From Holosporaceae bacterium (GTDB taxonomy: Bacteria > Pseudomonadota > Alphaproteobacteria > UBA3830): a stretch of DNA of 44,241 nucleotides. The position numbers were made by a program, and so were the translations under genes. Positions 1 to 8,743 of the stretch are shown in pieces (positions within the stretch are counted from its first letter, which is position 1; every line of letters starts with the position of its first letter). Location of the stretch: the NCBI GenBank assembly GCA_031262635.1, contig JAISHN010000095.1, forward strand, positions 1-44,241. Reading direction: 5' to 3'. The notes under the pieces are model-generated. The model was not told the origin of the DNA and did not search any database. It worked only from the letters and a program-made list of their open reading frames with translations.

Positions 1-380
1 TCAAAATTTGTAGGCGAAAATTTGTTTTCGAAAATAATTTTGAAAAAATTCTTTACATATTCCGGCCGCATTTGAGCGCGAACTTCCGTATATCTTCCGG
101 TGACGACGATCGAGCAAGATATTCCTAGGTCGGCTAATTTTTCATACGCTTCTTTGCTAATAAAATCTTCGCCGATAAAATCAAAAACCCCTCGTTTTGA
201 GAAGGGAACGTCGAAAAGTCCAACGTGAAAAATCACGCCTACGACGACGGTCGACGATTTAAAATCTTCGTGCAAAACTATGTCTACGCCGTTTCCTAGG
301 TCGTATTTTTCCACTTTTAGTTCGCAAAAAGACGTTTGGAAAAACGTCAATGAAAATAGAAACGCTATTCGTTTTATCAT
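1..380 (-). CDS. M16-like peptidase family protein, inactive type, partial (C-terminus outside window)
   Basis: This reading frame runs off the left edge. I translated it by hand from the ATG at 380: a signal peptide (MIKRIAFLFSLTFFQTSFC) is followed by an M16-type opening (LGNGVDIVLHED). The position where active M16 enzymes carry HxxEH reads GVFDFIGED, so the zinc site is absent and this is probably a non-catalytic M16 homologue. Its start overlaps the stop of the upstream gene in an ATGA (377-380), which points to translational coupling. It is the third M16-like protein in a row. The family call rests on the N-terminal ~125 residues only. Confidence 0.6.
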   Translation of the reverse strand, partial: MIKRIAFLFSLTFFQTSFCELKVEKYDLGNGVDIVLHEDFKSSTVVVGVIFHVGLFDVPFSKRGVFDFIGEDFISKEAYEKLADLGISCSIVVTGRYTEVRAQMRPEYVKNFFKIIFENKFSPTNF

Positions 381-1780
381 GAGGTTTTTTCTCCTCCTAT
401 TACGATAAACAGCGTATTTTCATTTAGAGTTTTGCGAGCGAACGCGTTGACTTCTTCTAATTTAACGCTATCGATTTTTTTAATCTCGTCTTCCAAAGCG
501 TTTGCGCCAAATCCTTGAAGCTTTTTACGAAAATAAAAAGAACAAAGATCGTCGGAAGTTCTTAATCTTACCATAAGATTTCCTTTTATATTGTTTTTAG
601 CAAATTGCAATTCTTTCTCATTTATACCATTTACTTTTAAATCTTTAATAATTTTTTTTAATAAGTCAATCGCAGCTTGAACTTTTGAATTGTCGGTTTG
701 CAATATTCCAAACATATAGCTGGAATGTTCTAAATCTACGCTTGTAATTCCGCCGCCATAGACTAATCCGTTTTCCGTTCTAAGTTTAGAGAGAATTAAT
801 CCCTTAAAGTTATAGCCTTCTCCAAGTATTCTATAAAGAATCTCGGCGGCGTATCTCTTTTTCGACAGCGGACGTTCGGTTTTTAAGATGAAAAAAATGG
901 AGCTTTGTTGGCCTTCGGCATAATATTTTCTGATCTCGGGATTTAACGTTGGAGAAACATATTGCTCGGAGATTTTAACCGACTCTCCGGTCGGTATGTT
1001 TGTAAAAATTCTGTCGATTAAAGATTTAGCCTCGTCTTCCGAGACGTCTCCAAATATGCAAACTTCCGCTCTGCTTGTCGTTAAAAATTTTTCCTTATAG
1101 TTTCTTAAATCGTTTGTAGATAGTTTTAAAAAATTTTCCGGCGAACCGAGCTTGCCGTTTCTATATGGATGAGATCCGAAAATTATCGAGGGAATTATCG
1201 AGGAAAAAGCGACTTGAAACGGTTCAGCCGCGTAATTTTGCATAGAATACGCGACGTCGTTCTGTATTATTTTGACTTTATCCTCTTCAAAGTTTGGAGA
1301 AGTAAGCGACGCGTTGAATAGATCGACAGTTTTATCCAAAACTATCTTCGGAGCGGTCATTGAAAAACGTATATTATCAAAACCCGCCTCGCACGATATT
1401 CTTGAAGCTAAGTTGGAACATTCTTTTGCGAACTGCGTCTTAGAATATTTTCCGCAGCCGCAGAAAACCGCGATTGAATAGAAAAAGGGGACTCCGGCTT
1501 TCTCTTGTTTCTGGCATGCGGAACCGGCGTGTTTAAAAGCTATTCGAACGTGAACGAGAGGAGCGCTTTCGTCTTTCATATGCCAAAATTTTATGCCGCG
1601 CGGACTGACGAGTTCTGTTGGCTCCGACTTTTTTTCGTCTTTTTCTTGCGAGATTTTAGAAGCGCTCTCTTTTTCGGGTTTTTCGTCGCAGTAAGCGCTG
1701 AAACAGACAAGCAAAGTTAAAATGATTGACGCGACGCAAGCGCGGCGTTTGTCGTTATTGCGATAATCAACTCTACTCAC
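377..1780 (-). CDS. M16 family peptidase-like protein, non-catalytic subunit
   Basis: 467 aa, with an N-terminal signal-like hydrophobic segment (residues ~14-31) and the two-domain M16 (insulinase/processing-peptidase) layout. The zinc-binding HxxEH is missing; the equivalent stretch reads AGVPFFYSIAVF. The C-terminal half keeps the substrate-binding pattern KLRTENGLVYGGG (the R/Y motif of M16 beta-type partners). Such inactive chains normally pair with an active M16 chain, here the gene immediately upstream, whose stop it overlaps by 8 bp. Likely an envelope or periplasmic heterodimer that degrades peptides; the substrate is unknown. Confidence 0.85.
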   Translation of the reverse strand: MSRVDYRNNDKRRACVASIILTLLVCFSAYCDEKPEKESASKISQEKDEKKSEPTELVSPRGIKFWHMKDESAPLVHVRIAFKHAGSACQKQEKAGVPFFYSIAVFCGCGKYSKTQFAKECSNLASRISCEAGFDNIRFSMTAPKIVLDKTVDLFNASLTSPNFEEDKVKIIQNDVAYSMQNYAAEPFQVAFSSIIPSIIFGSHPYRNGKLGSPENFLKLSTNDLRNYKEKFLTTSRAEVCIFGDVSEDEAKSLIDRIFTNIPTGESVKISEQYVSPTLNPEIRKYYAEGQQSSIFFILKTERPLSKKRYAAEILYRILGEGYNFKGLILSKLRTENGLVYGGGITSVDLEHSSYMFGILQTDNSKVQAAIDLLKKIIKDLKVNGINEKELQFAKNNIKGNLMVRLRTSDDLCSFYFRKKLQGFGANALEDEIKKIDSVKLEEVNAFARKTLNENTLFIVIGGEKTS

Positions 1781-3104
1781 GATCGTATCCTTTCGGCTCG
1801 ACTCTCAAAACGGCGAACGGTTTTTGAGAAAAAACTTCTTTTATAAGATCGTCGCACTCTTTTTTGGTAATCGATTGAACCATATCGTCGATCAATTGTA
1901 TTTCCTTGATCGAATATCCGCATATCAGCAGCCAGCCAAAATAATAAGACATATCCTCAATGTCGTCTTTTTTATACGCTAGTTCGATAAGATACTTTCG
2001 TTTTACGTCTTCTAATTCCTTTTCGGAAACTCCGACTTTTACGAGTTTGTTTATTAAAGACGGCAGCATGTTTTCGCAAATTCTTAAATCGTCGATCGAT
2101 CGAGCAGAGATTTCTAGCAAAATAAAATCGCGTTCGAGTAATCTATCGATATATATAAACGAAACGCTCGTAGCGTTATTTAAAACGTCCTTTAAGGTTT
2201 TCTTTATAAAGAAAGCCGGCTGATTCATTGTCCTAACCGCGACTTCAAGAGCTATAGACTTTCTCAAATTTTCTTTTGACGAGAACGGCGTTCGATATAA
2301 GTATTTAACAGACGAGGTCGACCCATTTTTTGGAGAGCCGTATTTTACTTCTTTAAAGCGATCCGCTCGAGAATTTTTTTCAGTTTTCTTTGGAATCCGC
2401 TTAGAAGGGATCGATCCAAAATATTTTTCAATAAGCGTTTTTATTTGTTCTAAGTCAAAATCTCCGGCTATGACGATTGTAGCGTTGTTTGGAGCAAACC
2501 ATTTGTCATGAAAATCTTGCAAATCCCTCGGTTGGATAGATTCTATTTCATGCCTCCATCCTATAACTCCTATCCCGCCGATTTCTCTATTGAAGACATT
2601 TGATAGAAACGCTTCTTGCGCCGCTCCGTCGGGGTCGTTGTCATACCTCATGCTTCGTTCTTCAAGAATAGCTCCTTTTTCCGACAAAAACACTTTTTTA
2701 TCGAAACTTATCGTTTTCATACGCTTAGATTCGTGAAAAAATACGGTTTCAATATGTTCTTTTGGAATAGTCTCGTGAAAACAGATAGTATTAATATGGG
2801 TAAAGGCATTATTGCGCGCCCCGATATCTTCTAGAAAATTAGTGAACTCCATTTTATCTAGACAAAAAGCCATATGCTCTAGATAATGAGCTACGCCGGA
2901 TTTTGAAATCGCGTCGTTTTTCCCCCCGCAGTTATACCAAATTGAAAAGAAAATAATCGGGGAAGTTTTTTTCTCAATACAAATTACTTTTAGGCCGTTC
3001 TTCAACGTAAAAACGACTACGTTATATTTAGCTTCGGAACAAAGAGCGAATAATAAACAAAATAAAACTGCGAATCGTTTTAAAAACGAGAATATTTTAT
3101 TCAA
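1773..3104 (-). CDS. M16 family zinc metallopeptidase (active subunit), probable TTG start
   Basis: The zinc motif HYLEH is present (H73-H77 from the start chosen here), followed ~72 residues later by the third ligand in AILEERSMRYDNDPDG, as in active M16 peptidases. The longest frame opens at 3158, but that would put 18 odd residues before the signal peptide and overlap popZ by 62 bp. The TTG at 3104 overlaps popZ by only 8 bp, has AAAAAGG upstream and begins directly with a good signal peptide (NKIFSFLKRFAVLFCLLFAL, ending CSEA). I therefore prefer TTG. It is predicted to be exported and to act with the downstream non-catalytic M16 protein. Confidence 0.85.
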   Translation of the reverse strand: MNKIFSFLKRFAVLFCLLFALCSEAKYNVVVFTLKNGLKVICIEKKTSPIIFFSIWYNCGGKNDAISKSGVAHYLEHMAFCLDKMEFTNFLEDIGARNNAFTHINTICFHETIPKEHIETVFFHESKRMKTISFDKKVFLSEKGAILEERSMRYDNDPDGAAQEAFLSNVFNREIGGIGVIGWRHEIESIQPRDLQDFHDKWFAPNNATIVIAGDFDLEQIKTLIEKYFGSIPSKRIPKKTEKNSRADRFKEVKYGSPKNGSTSSVKYLYRTPFSSKENLRKSIALEVAVRTMNQPAFFIKKTLKDVLNNATSVSFIYIDRLLERDFILLEISARSIDDLRICENMLPSLINKLVKVGVSEKELEDVKRKYLIELAYKKDDIEDMSYYFGWLLICGYSIKEIQLIDDMVQSITKKECDDLIKEVFSQKPFAVLRVEPKGYDRE

Positions 3105-3570
3105 CTGGAAACCTTTTTGCCCATTCGCGAAGCTTATTTTCCATAGCTTTCTTAGCAAGATTAGGCAGATTGTCTTCTATCCACTTATCGATTAAGGGAA
3201 TCGCTATTTCTTTCAATAATTCTAAAATTGCTTCGCTTTTCTCTTGTTTTTGATTTGACGCGTCGTTTTTTACGTCGCAGGAAACGACTACTCGCGTCGA
3301 GACGTCCGAATCCGCCGTCTTCTGTTGCGTTTGCTCCTCGTTTTCTTCCTTGCGTTTAAAATCGGACATAGACTCGGCGTTCTTTTGAGCTAATTTCAAG
3401 AAAGCTCCCATATCTTGATTGTTGGAAGAATCCGACGCTTTTACTTTTACGATAGTCCCGTCCGGCTTAACCATGTCGGTAAGATCCAGAACCGGAGGTT
3501 CGTCGTCTATCACCATTTTTCTGATCGACGATAACACGTCTTCCAGGGACATTTCGTTTTTATCCGCCAT
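3097..3570 (-). CDS. popZ: PopZ-like polar organising protein (DUF2497 family)
   Basis: 157 aa. The N-terminal helix (SLEDVLSSIRKMVIDDE, residues 8-24) and the C-terminal oligomerisation helices (ILELLKEIAIPLIDKWIEDN, then LPNLAKKAMENKLREWAKRF) match the two conserved ends of alphaproteobacterial PopZ/DUF2497 proteins. The middle is low-complexity and polar, as usual, but lacks the long proline-rich acidic linker of Caulobacter PopZ. In the family, PopZ self-assembles at a cell pole and tethers ParB-parS. It lies between tolC (13-bp gap) and the M16 genes, and the synteny tolC-popZ is common in alphaproteobacteria. The symbol is by homology; polar function is inferred. Confidence 0.8.
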   Translation of the reverse strand: MADKNEMSLEDVLSSIRKMVIDDEPPVLDLTDMVKPDGTIVKVKASDSSNNQDMGAFLKLAQKNAESMSDFKRKEENEEQTQQKTADSDVSTRVVVSCDVKNDASNQKQEKSEAILELLKEIAIPLIDKWIEDNLPNLAKKAMENKLREWAKRFPVE

Positions 3571-3583
3571 ATTTATTCCTTAG

Positions 3584-5089
3584 TCAGCTATTCTTGGACA
3601 ATAACGACCTCAAGTCAAGTTTTCCGCACAGTTCCAAAATCTTGGCCGCCGAAGTTATTTTTTCCGCCATGGCTTTTGCATAATTTATGCGAGCGTCTTT
3701 TAATCTTTCCTCGTCGTTGACGATGTCCGTGATAGATTTCGTCCCTATCTCTATTTCCTCAAGATTATTAAGCGACTTTATCTCGCCGCTTTTTACCGCC
3801 GAAAGGCTGGCTACTATCTTAGATTTTGCGGAAACATATTTGTTCCAATTTACAATGCATTCTTTTTTAATTTGCCGCAACGAGTCTTCAGACGCAAATT
3901 TTGCTTGCAAAGCTCTCTGATTCGCTATCGCGATAGATGAATAAGAGTTTCCTTGGTATGGACTGTTTTCAAATATAGGAATTGTAGCTTCTAAAGTCGC
4001 GACATAATTGTTCTTAGCGCTATTGAATGATCGATTCTCTTCTGGATAGGAGTCATTATAAGCGCTTTTACTTAAATCCTTTCCTACGCTTACTTTAAAA
4101 TCAAGCTTAGGAGATAATTTTCCCTTTGCCGCGGCTAATTCATGATCTGCCGATCGAGCTTTTAATTTGGAATGCCTGAGTTGATGGTTTACGGACATAG
4201 CTAGAGCTACCAATTTATCCAAACTTTCAGGAAGCGAGGCGTTTATATTAGGCAATTGCATATTTTCGCCGGCTTTTAAACCGGTCAATGTTTCAAACTC
4301 CGCTTCGGAAGCCAAAAGTTCCGACTCCGCTTGCACTCTATCGTGAACGGCATTCTGATAGCTTGCGTTTGCCGCGGCTACGTCCGCTTGAGTGCTAACG
4401 CCGGCTTCTAACATACTGTCTAAAGCGTCGACATATTTCTTTAGATTTTCCTCTTCCGCTTTAGTAGCAAAGACTATGCGACGCTTAGCCCAAACGTTCG
4501 CGCACGTTTCTACTATGCTGTTAAGTAGTTCTTGTTCCTCGGATTTTAATTTATGATGAGCCGCTTTATTGGCGAAATCCTTAGCTTTTACGGTATTTAC
4601 GGTAGAAAAACCATTAAATAAATTCTGATCTATTTCTAGATCCATCCTTGTAGTAGTCGATTTAGGAGAACCGCCTCGATATAATCTTCTACCATATCCT
4701 TTAAAACTACCATTATTATCATACTGAGGCTCTTGTTTATCCTCCACGGACTCGCCTCCGCTTCTAGAGCTCGATATTTTTCCGTTAACGCTCGGCAGAA
4801 ATAACATTTTTGATTGAGTTAATTCTTCTTCAGCTATTTTCTTTTCAGTCTGTTGGGCTTTCCATTTGTTATTGCCGTTGTACGCCGCGACGGCCGCTTC
4901 TTCGAAAGACGAAGCTTCGGATTCATCGCTATTTTGGGAAGCTTCATCGCGAGCGTCTTTCGATTTCTCTGCGTTATTAGATTTTTCCGCCGCCGCGACG
5001 TTCGCGTTATCATCGGAGGACTTTTCGCTAATCTCCGCCTGCGCGTAAAAAACTATTAACGTCGCTAAAGACAAAACATATTTTTTCAC
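3584..5089 (-). CDS. tolC: TolC family outer-membrane channel protein
   Basis: 501 aa. Signal peptide MKKYVLSLATLIVFYAQA, then a Ser/Glu/Asp/Asn-rich low-complexity stretch (residues ~20-65), then the duplicated coiled-coil/beta-strand architecture of outer-membrane efflux proteins, with typical patterns such as LEIDQNLFNGFSTVNTVKA and LEATIPIFENSPYQG. It would form a trimeric exit duct for type I secretion or efflux. No inner-membrane pump or adaptor lies beside it, so its partners are elsewhere. It follows gltX by 11 bp and is probably cotranscribed. It is distinct from the NodT-type lipoprotein channel at 37897-39330. Confidence 0.9.
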   Translation of the reverse strand: MKKYVLSLATLIVFYAQAEISEKSSDDNANVAAAEKSNNAEKSKDARDEASQNSDESEASSFEEAAVAAYNGNNKWKAQQTEKKIAEEELTQSKMLFLPSVNGKISSSRSGGESVEDKQEPQYDNNGSFKGYGRRLYRGGSPKSTTTRMDLEIDQNLFNGFSTVNTVKAKDFANKAAHHKLKSEEQELLNSIVETCANVWAKRRIVFATKAEEENLKKYVDALDSMLEAGVSTQADVAAANASYQNAVHDRVQAESELLASEAEFETLTGLKAGENMQLPNINASLPESLDKLVALAMSVNHQLRHSKLKARSADHELAAAKGKLSPKLDFKVSVGKDLSKSAYNDSYPEENRSFNSAKNNYVATLEATIPIFENSPYQGNSYSSIAIANQRALQAKFASEDSLRQIKKECIVNWNKYVSAKSKIVASLSAVKSGEIKSLNNLEEIEIGTKSITDIVNDEERLKDARINYAKAMAEKITSAAKILELCGKLDLRSLLSKNS

Positions 5090-5100
5090 AAATTAATTCC

Positions 5101-6468
5101 TTATACTATCAACGATAACTTAACTCTATTCAGGCTTTCTTCTTTTCCGAAAGAAACCGTCATATCAAATACGCTTGGAGTAATTTTCCTTCCGGCTAGA
5201 ACGTTTCTCAACGCTTGAGCGATCTTTCCAAACGAAACGTTCGATTCCGCGGAAAATTCTCTCAATTGTTTTTCCAAGCTTTCCTCCGTCCAATTTTCGA
5301 TGGATTCTAGCTTAAATAACGCCTTACGTAAAATGTCTTTACAATCAAAATCTAGCTTCGGCGCGACAAACTCGCTCGTATAAATAGACGCGAGGTCTCG
5401 CAACTCTAGCATTGTCTTCGATCGTTGCTTTAGCCCGTTCATTCCTCTTAGAAGGCGAGCGCGTTTTTCTTCCGAAACGTCGCCCGTTATTCGCAACAGC
5501 TCTTCCAACAAACGCTCGTCGTCGGCTATCCGCATATAATGCCCGTTGAGATTTAATAGCTTCGCAAAATCTAATCGCGACGCGGACTTTCCTAGATTAT
5601 CCGTCGTAAACCATTCGATCGCCTGCTCTCGCGATATAATCTCGTCGTCTCCGTGAGACCATCCGAGACGCAGCAGACAATTACAAATCGCTTCCGGCAG
5701 GTATCCCATATCGCGATAAGCTTCAATTCCCAACGCTCCATGGCGTTTGGATAACTTAGCGCCGTCGGGACCGTGAATTAGCGGAACGTGCCCGTACTGC
5801 GGAATATCCCAGCCAAATGCTTCGAATATTTGCATGTGCCTGAAGGTGTTTGTCAGATGATCGTCGCCGCGTATAACGCAGGTTACGCCCATGTCGTGAT
5901 CGTCGACGACAACCGACAGCATAAAAGTAGGCGCGCCGTTGCTGCGAACTAAGATCATATCGTCCAATTGATCGTTCGAGACGATTACGTCGCCCTGAAC
6001 GATATCATGCAGCGTCGTTTCGCCCGTTCGCGGAGCTTTCAGACGTATGACGGGTTTTACTCCAACCGGAGCGTCTTTTGGATCGCGATCTCGCCATCTG
6101 CCGTCGTATTTCGGCGATAATCCTTTCGCCTTGGCTTCTTCTCGCATTGCTTCGAGTTCTTCCGGCGCGCAATAACAATAGTAAGCCTTGCCTTCTTTTA
6201 CCAAATTCTCGGCTAACTCGACGTGCCTTTTGATTTTAGAGAATTGAAAAACCGGCTCGTCGTCCCAATCTATTCCGAGCCATTTTAATCCGTTAAAAAT
6301 TGCGTCGACAGCTTCTTGCGTCGATCTTTCGCGATCGGTGTCTTCGATACGCAGAAGGAATTTTCCGCCGCAATGGCGAGCCAATAGCCAATTAAAAAGC
6401 GCCGTTCTCGCTCCGCCGATATGCAAAAATCCGGTCGGAGACGGAGCAAAACGCGTTACGACGTTCAT
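5101..6468 (-). CDS. gltX: Glutamate--tRNA ligase
   Basis: 455 aa class I aminoacyl-tRNA synthetase. The HIGH-type motif is GFLHIGGA (residues 13-20) and the KMSKS-type motif is KLSKR (238-242), both standard for GluRS. Zinc-site remnants C98 and C100 are present. Alphaproteobacteria often carry two GltX copies, one able to charge tRNA-Gln for later transamidation; I cannot tell which this is. It is the first gene of the leftward cluster and starts 57 bp from the divergent comEC. A short palindrome (GCGTAT-TTT-ATACGC, 6494-6508) lies between them and may be a promoter-region hairpin or operator. Confidence 0.95.
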   Translation of the reverse strand: MNVVTRFAPSPTGFLHIGGARTALFNWLLARHCGGKFLLRIEDTDRERSTQEAVDAIFNGLKWLGIDWDDEPVFQFSKIKRHVELAENLVKEGKAYYCYCAPEELEAMREEAKAKGLSPKYDGRWRDRDPKDAPVGVKPVIRLKAPRTGETTLHDIVQGDVIVSNDQLDDMILVRSNGAPTFMLSVVVDDHDMGVTCVIRGDDHLTNTFRHMQIFEAFGWDIPQYGHVPLIHGPDGAKLSKRHGALGIEAYRDMGYLPEAICNCLLRLGWSHGDDEIISREQAIEWFTTDNLGKSASRLDFAKLLNLNGHYMRIADDERLLEELLRITGDVSEEKRARLLRGMNGLKQRSKTMLELRDLASIYTSEFVAPKLDFDCKDILRKALFKLESIENWTEESLEKQLREFSAESNVSFGKIAQALRNVLAGRKITPSVFDMTVSFGKEESLNRVKLSLIV

Positions 6469-6493
6469 TATTTACTCTTCATAAAGCGACGCG

Positions 6494-6508
6494 GCGTATT
6501 TTATACGC
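6494..6508. promoter_or_regulatory. Palindrome in the gltX/comEC divergent promoter region
   Basis: A perfect 6-bp inverted repeat with a 3-nt centre sits in the 57-bp gap between the divergently transcribed gltX and comEC. Its position suits a shared operator or a short hairpin. No protein can be assigned to it. Confidence 0.3.
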
Positions 6509-6525
6509 TAAGCGTTTGAGAGTAA

Positions 6526-8547
6526 ATGCGGATGAATAAGTTTAAAGTTTTCTTAGACGATTTCTGCGAGAGTGAAAAACGCCGCGCGCCGAATTTTATA
6601 CCGGTTGGAATCGGGATAGGTATAACTATTTATTTCTCCTTGGATAACGAGCCGAGTTTCTGGCTCGGAGCGGCAATTTTAGCCGCGGCGCTGGGTTTGA
6701 GTTTAGTTTTATTACGTTATTGCGAGAAGGACGGAGTCCGACGCGGCAATCCGGCGATAAACGGCCGTTGTTTTTCCGACGCGCTTCGTCGCTTCGCTTC
6801 TTTGAAACTCCTCTCCCGCGTCCTGCTAACGATCGCGTTCGGCTTCTTCGTTTCTCAATTGCGAACGCAGATTGCGAACACATTTATGCTTTCCGAAAAA
6901 GACGACGAGCCGATTTCGTTAGTCGCGACATTGGAATCCTGCGAGAAAACCGAAAAGGGACTGAAATTTATCGTCGACGACGTAGAGAGTCGAAAATATC
7001 CTGATTTAAACAAGCTGCGTCTTACCTGGCGAGGGAAAAAGGCTACGCGGCATAAAGACGATTACGTTCCTGGATCGAGAATTTTATTCAGAGCGGTTTT
7101 ATCTCCCGCGTCGCCGCAGGCTTTTCCAAACGCTTACGATTTTAAAAAACAGCAGTATTTCAAAGGAATAAGCGGTCGCGGGTTCGTGATCTGGAAACCA
7201 AAAGTTCTTAGATTGCCCAAGCGAACGACGCGGTTGTTCGTAGAGCGGCTGCGTCATTATATAGACAAAAAAATCGAAGAATATCTTCCGCAGGAGACCG
7301 CGGGCGTGGCGAAAGCTCTTGTCACAGGCAACACAGCCGGCGTTTCTAAAGAAATCCGTCAAAATTTCGCGAATTCCGGCATAGCGCATTTGCTCGCGAT
7401 CTCCGGTCTTCACATGGGGATAATCGGATTTTTCATCTTTTGGCTTTCTAGGATTCTTTTATGCTGCGTTCCGCGAATTTCCATGTTTTACGACGTGAAA
7501 AAGATCGCGGCCGTAGTCTCTTGGATCGCGGTTTTGTGCTATCTGCATATTTCGGGAAAATCCGTGCCGTCCGTTCGAGCGTTTATTATGCATACGATCT
7601 TAATGCTCGCGATTTTGATAGACAAAGGCGCGTTGACGATGCGATCCGTGGCTCTCGCCGCGACGACTATAATGACCTGTTCGCCGGAAGTTATTATGTT
7701 TCCAAGTTTTCAGATGTCGTTCGGAGCGGTGATCGCTATCGTCGCTCTTTACGAACGAACTTGGAATTTTTCAGGATTTTTCAAAACGTTGTTCGACGTT
7801 GTCGCGACAACCGCCGTCGCTTCGGCGACTACGACGATATTTTCGGTGAGCGCGTTCAACCAGTTGACGCTAAACAGCGTTCCCGCAAACGTGATTTCCA
7901 TCCCTTTGACGTCGTTTTTAGTTATGCCGGCGGCGGCGGTCGCGTTGTTTCTGATTCCTTTTGGATTTTCGCAGCCGTTTATTGTTTTAATGGGGTTCGG
8001 AGTAAAAGCGCTAATGAAAATCGCCGAGCTGTCGGCTCAACTGCCTGGATCGTACTTTGTGATGCGCGCTCCAACTTCGACGAACATGGCGATTTTCATT
8101 TTTTCGGGACTCACGCTGACGTTAATTCAACATAGAGTTCGTTTTTTAGGAATCGTCGGAATAATCGCGGGATTGTTCTATTACTATTTTAATCCAACGC
8201 CGGACATTTTTATCTCTCCCTACGCGAAAACGATCGGTATAAAAACCCCTGAGGCCGCATGTTTCAGCCATCTCGGCCACTTCCGCTCGACGACCGCGGC
8301 TTGGGCGCGATCCATTGGTTTTGAAAAGGGTAAAAGATTCAATTCCAGAATCTGTAAAAAATATATCTCAAAAATCGACGACAATACCTATGAAGCAAGA
8401 ATAAAAGGCCGAAAAGTAACGCTCACCGACGACGAAAACGCCCTAGACGCCGTTTTTCTAGACGAAAACTGCGACTTCGCGAAAACGATATATATTCCTT
8501 CTCGCGAATGCGTCTCTACCGCGGCTAAGAAACGTCCGTGGAGCTAG
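6526..8547 (+). CDS. comEC: ComEC/Rec2 family DNA uptake channel protein, with an in-frame repeat insertion
   Basis: 673 aa polytopic membrane protein. It has an N-terminal membrane/OB region (DUF4131-like) and then the Competence domain with the diagnostic motif GIAHLLAISGLHMGI, followed by many hydrophobic segments. There is no C-terminal metallo-beta-lactamase domain, as in many alphaproteobacterial ComEC proteins. In the family, ComEC carries single-stranded DNA through the inner membrane during transformation. Codons 64-93 are encoded by a palindromic repeat (6715-6803) lying in frame between two N-terminal membrane segments, so the gene stays open but has ~30 extra residues. Start at 6526 (MRMNKF); an ATG two codons on is possible. 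Confidence 0.88.
   Translation: MRMNKFKVFLDDFCESEKRRAPNFIPVGIGIGITIYFSLDNEPSFWLGAAILAAALGLSLVLLRYCEKDGVRRGNPAINGRCFSDALRRFASLKLLSRVLLTIAFGFFVSQLRTQIANTFMLSEKDDEPISLVATLESCEKTEKGLKFIVDDVESRKYPDLNKLRLTWRGKKATRHKDDYVPGSRILFRAVLSPASPQAFPNAYDFKKQQYFKGISGRGFVIWKPKVLRLPKRTTRLFVERLRHYIDKKIEEYLPQETAGVAKALVTGNTAGVSKEIRQNFANSGIAHLLAISGLHMGIIGFFIFWLSRILLCCVPRISMFYDVKKIAAVVSWIAVLCYLHISGKSVPSVRAFIMHTILMLAILIDKGALTMRSVALAATTIMTCSPEVIMFPSFQMSFGAVIAIVALYERTWNFSGFFKTLFDVVATTAVASATTTIFSVSAFNQLTLNSVPANVISIPLTSFLVMPAAAVALFLIPFGFSQPFIVLMGFGVKALMKIAELSAQLPGSYFVMRAPTSTNMAIFIFSGLTLTLIQHRVRFLGIVGIIAGLFYYYFNPTPDIFISPYAKTIGIKTPEAACFSHLGHFRSTTAAWARSIGFEKGKRFNSRICKKYISKIDDNTYEARIKGRKVTLTDDENALDAVFLDENCDFAKTIYIPSRECVSTAAKKRPWS
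6715..6803 (+). repeat. Palindromic repeat (type B) inserted in frame in comEC
   Basis: This shares the order CGTTATTGC-AGAAG, CCGACGCGGCAATC, then TTCGTCGCTTCGCTTCT with the intergenic copy at 33515-33596, and its core GCGATAAA-GGCCG with the copy in the transposase at 44089-44156. It starts exactly on a codon boundary of comEC and is read through as a peptide containing VRRGNPAINGR. It behaves like a Rickettsia palindromic element. Confidence 0.75.
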
Positions 8548-8586
8548 ATGGGAAAGGGAACGAACGATTGTTAGCCTTTATCATAT

Positions 8587-8612
8587 TGCTTCGCTTGCAA
8601 GAATGACAAAAA
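8587..8612. repeat. Remnant of a type B palindromic repeat
   Basis: The comEC-S9 gap (8548-8743) contains ATTGCTTCGCTTGCAAGAAT, which resembles the ends of the type B repeat brought close together. It is too short to be sure. A TATAAT at 8703-8708 upstream of the next gene lacks a convincing -35 partner. Confidence 0.3.
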
Positions 8613-8743
8613 TACGCGCCGTTTCGTTTTTTAGCGCAGCAGCTATAATTTCAATGTTAAATCGCGCGTTATTTTTGCAAAAATTAACGAAAAATTAGTT
8701 CTTATAATTTAAAATAACGGCAAAAATATGCGGAGAGGTAACG

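Noticed and set aside
5101..6468. GltX as a non-discriminating Glu/Gln enzyme
   Set aside because: The residues that decide tRNA-Gln charging cannot be judged without an alignment, so no claim is made.
7461..8135. 224-codon plus-strand frame inside comEC
   Set aside because: Arg/Asp/Tyr-rich +1 shadow of the strongly supported ComEC frame; no family features.
8703..8708. TATAAT as a promoter for the S9-like gene
   Set aside because: No acceptable -35 at 16-18 bp upstream; the nearest TTGCAA is 22 bp away.
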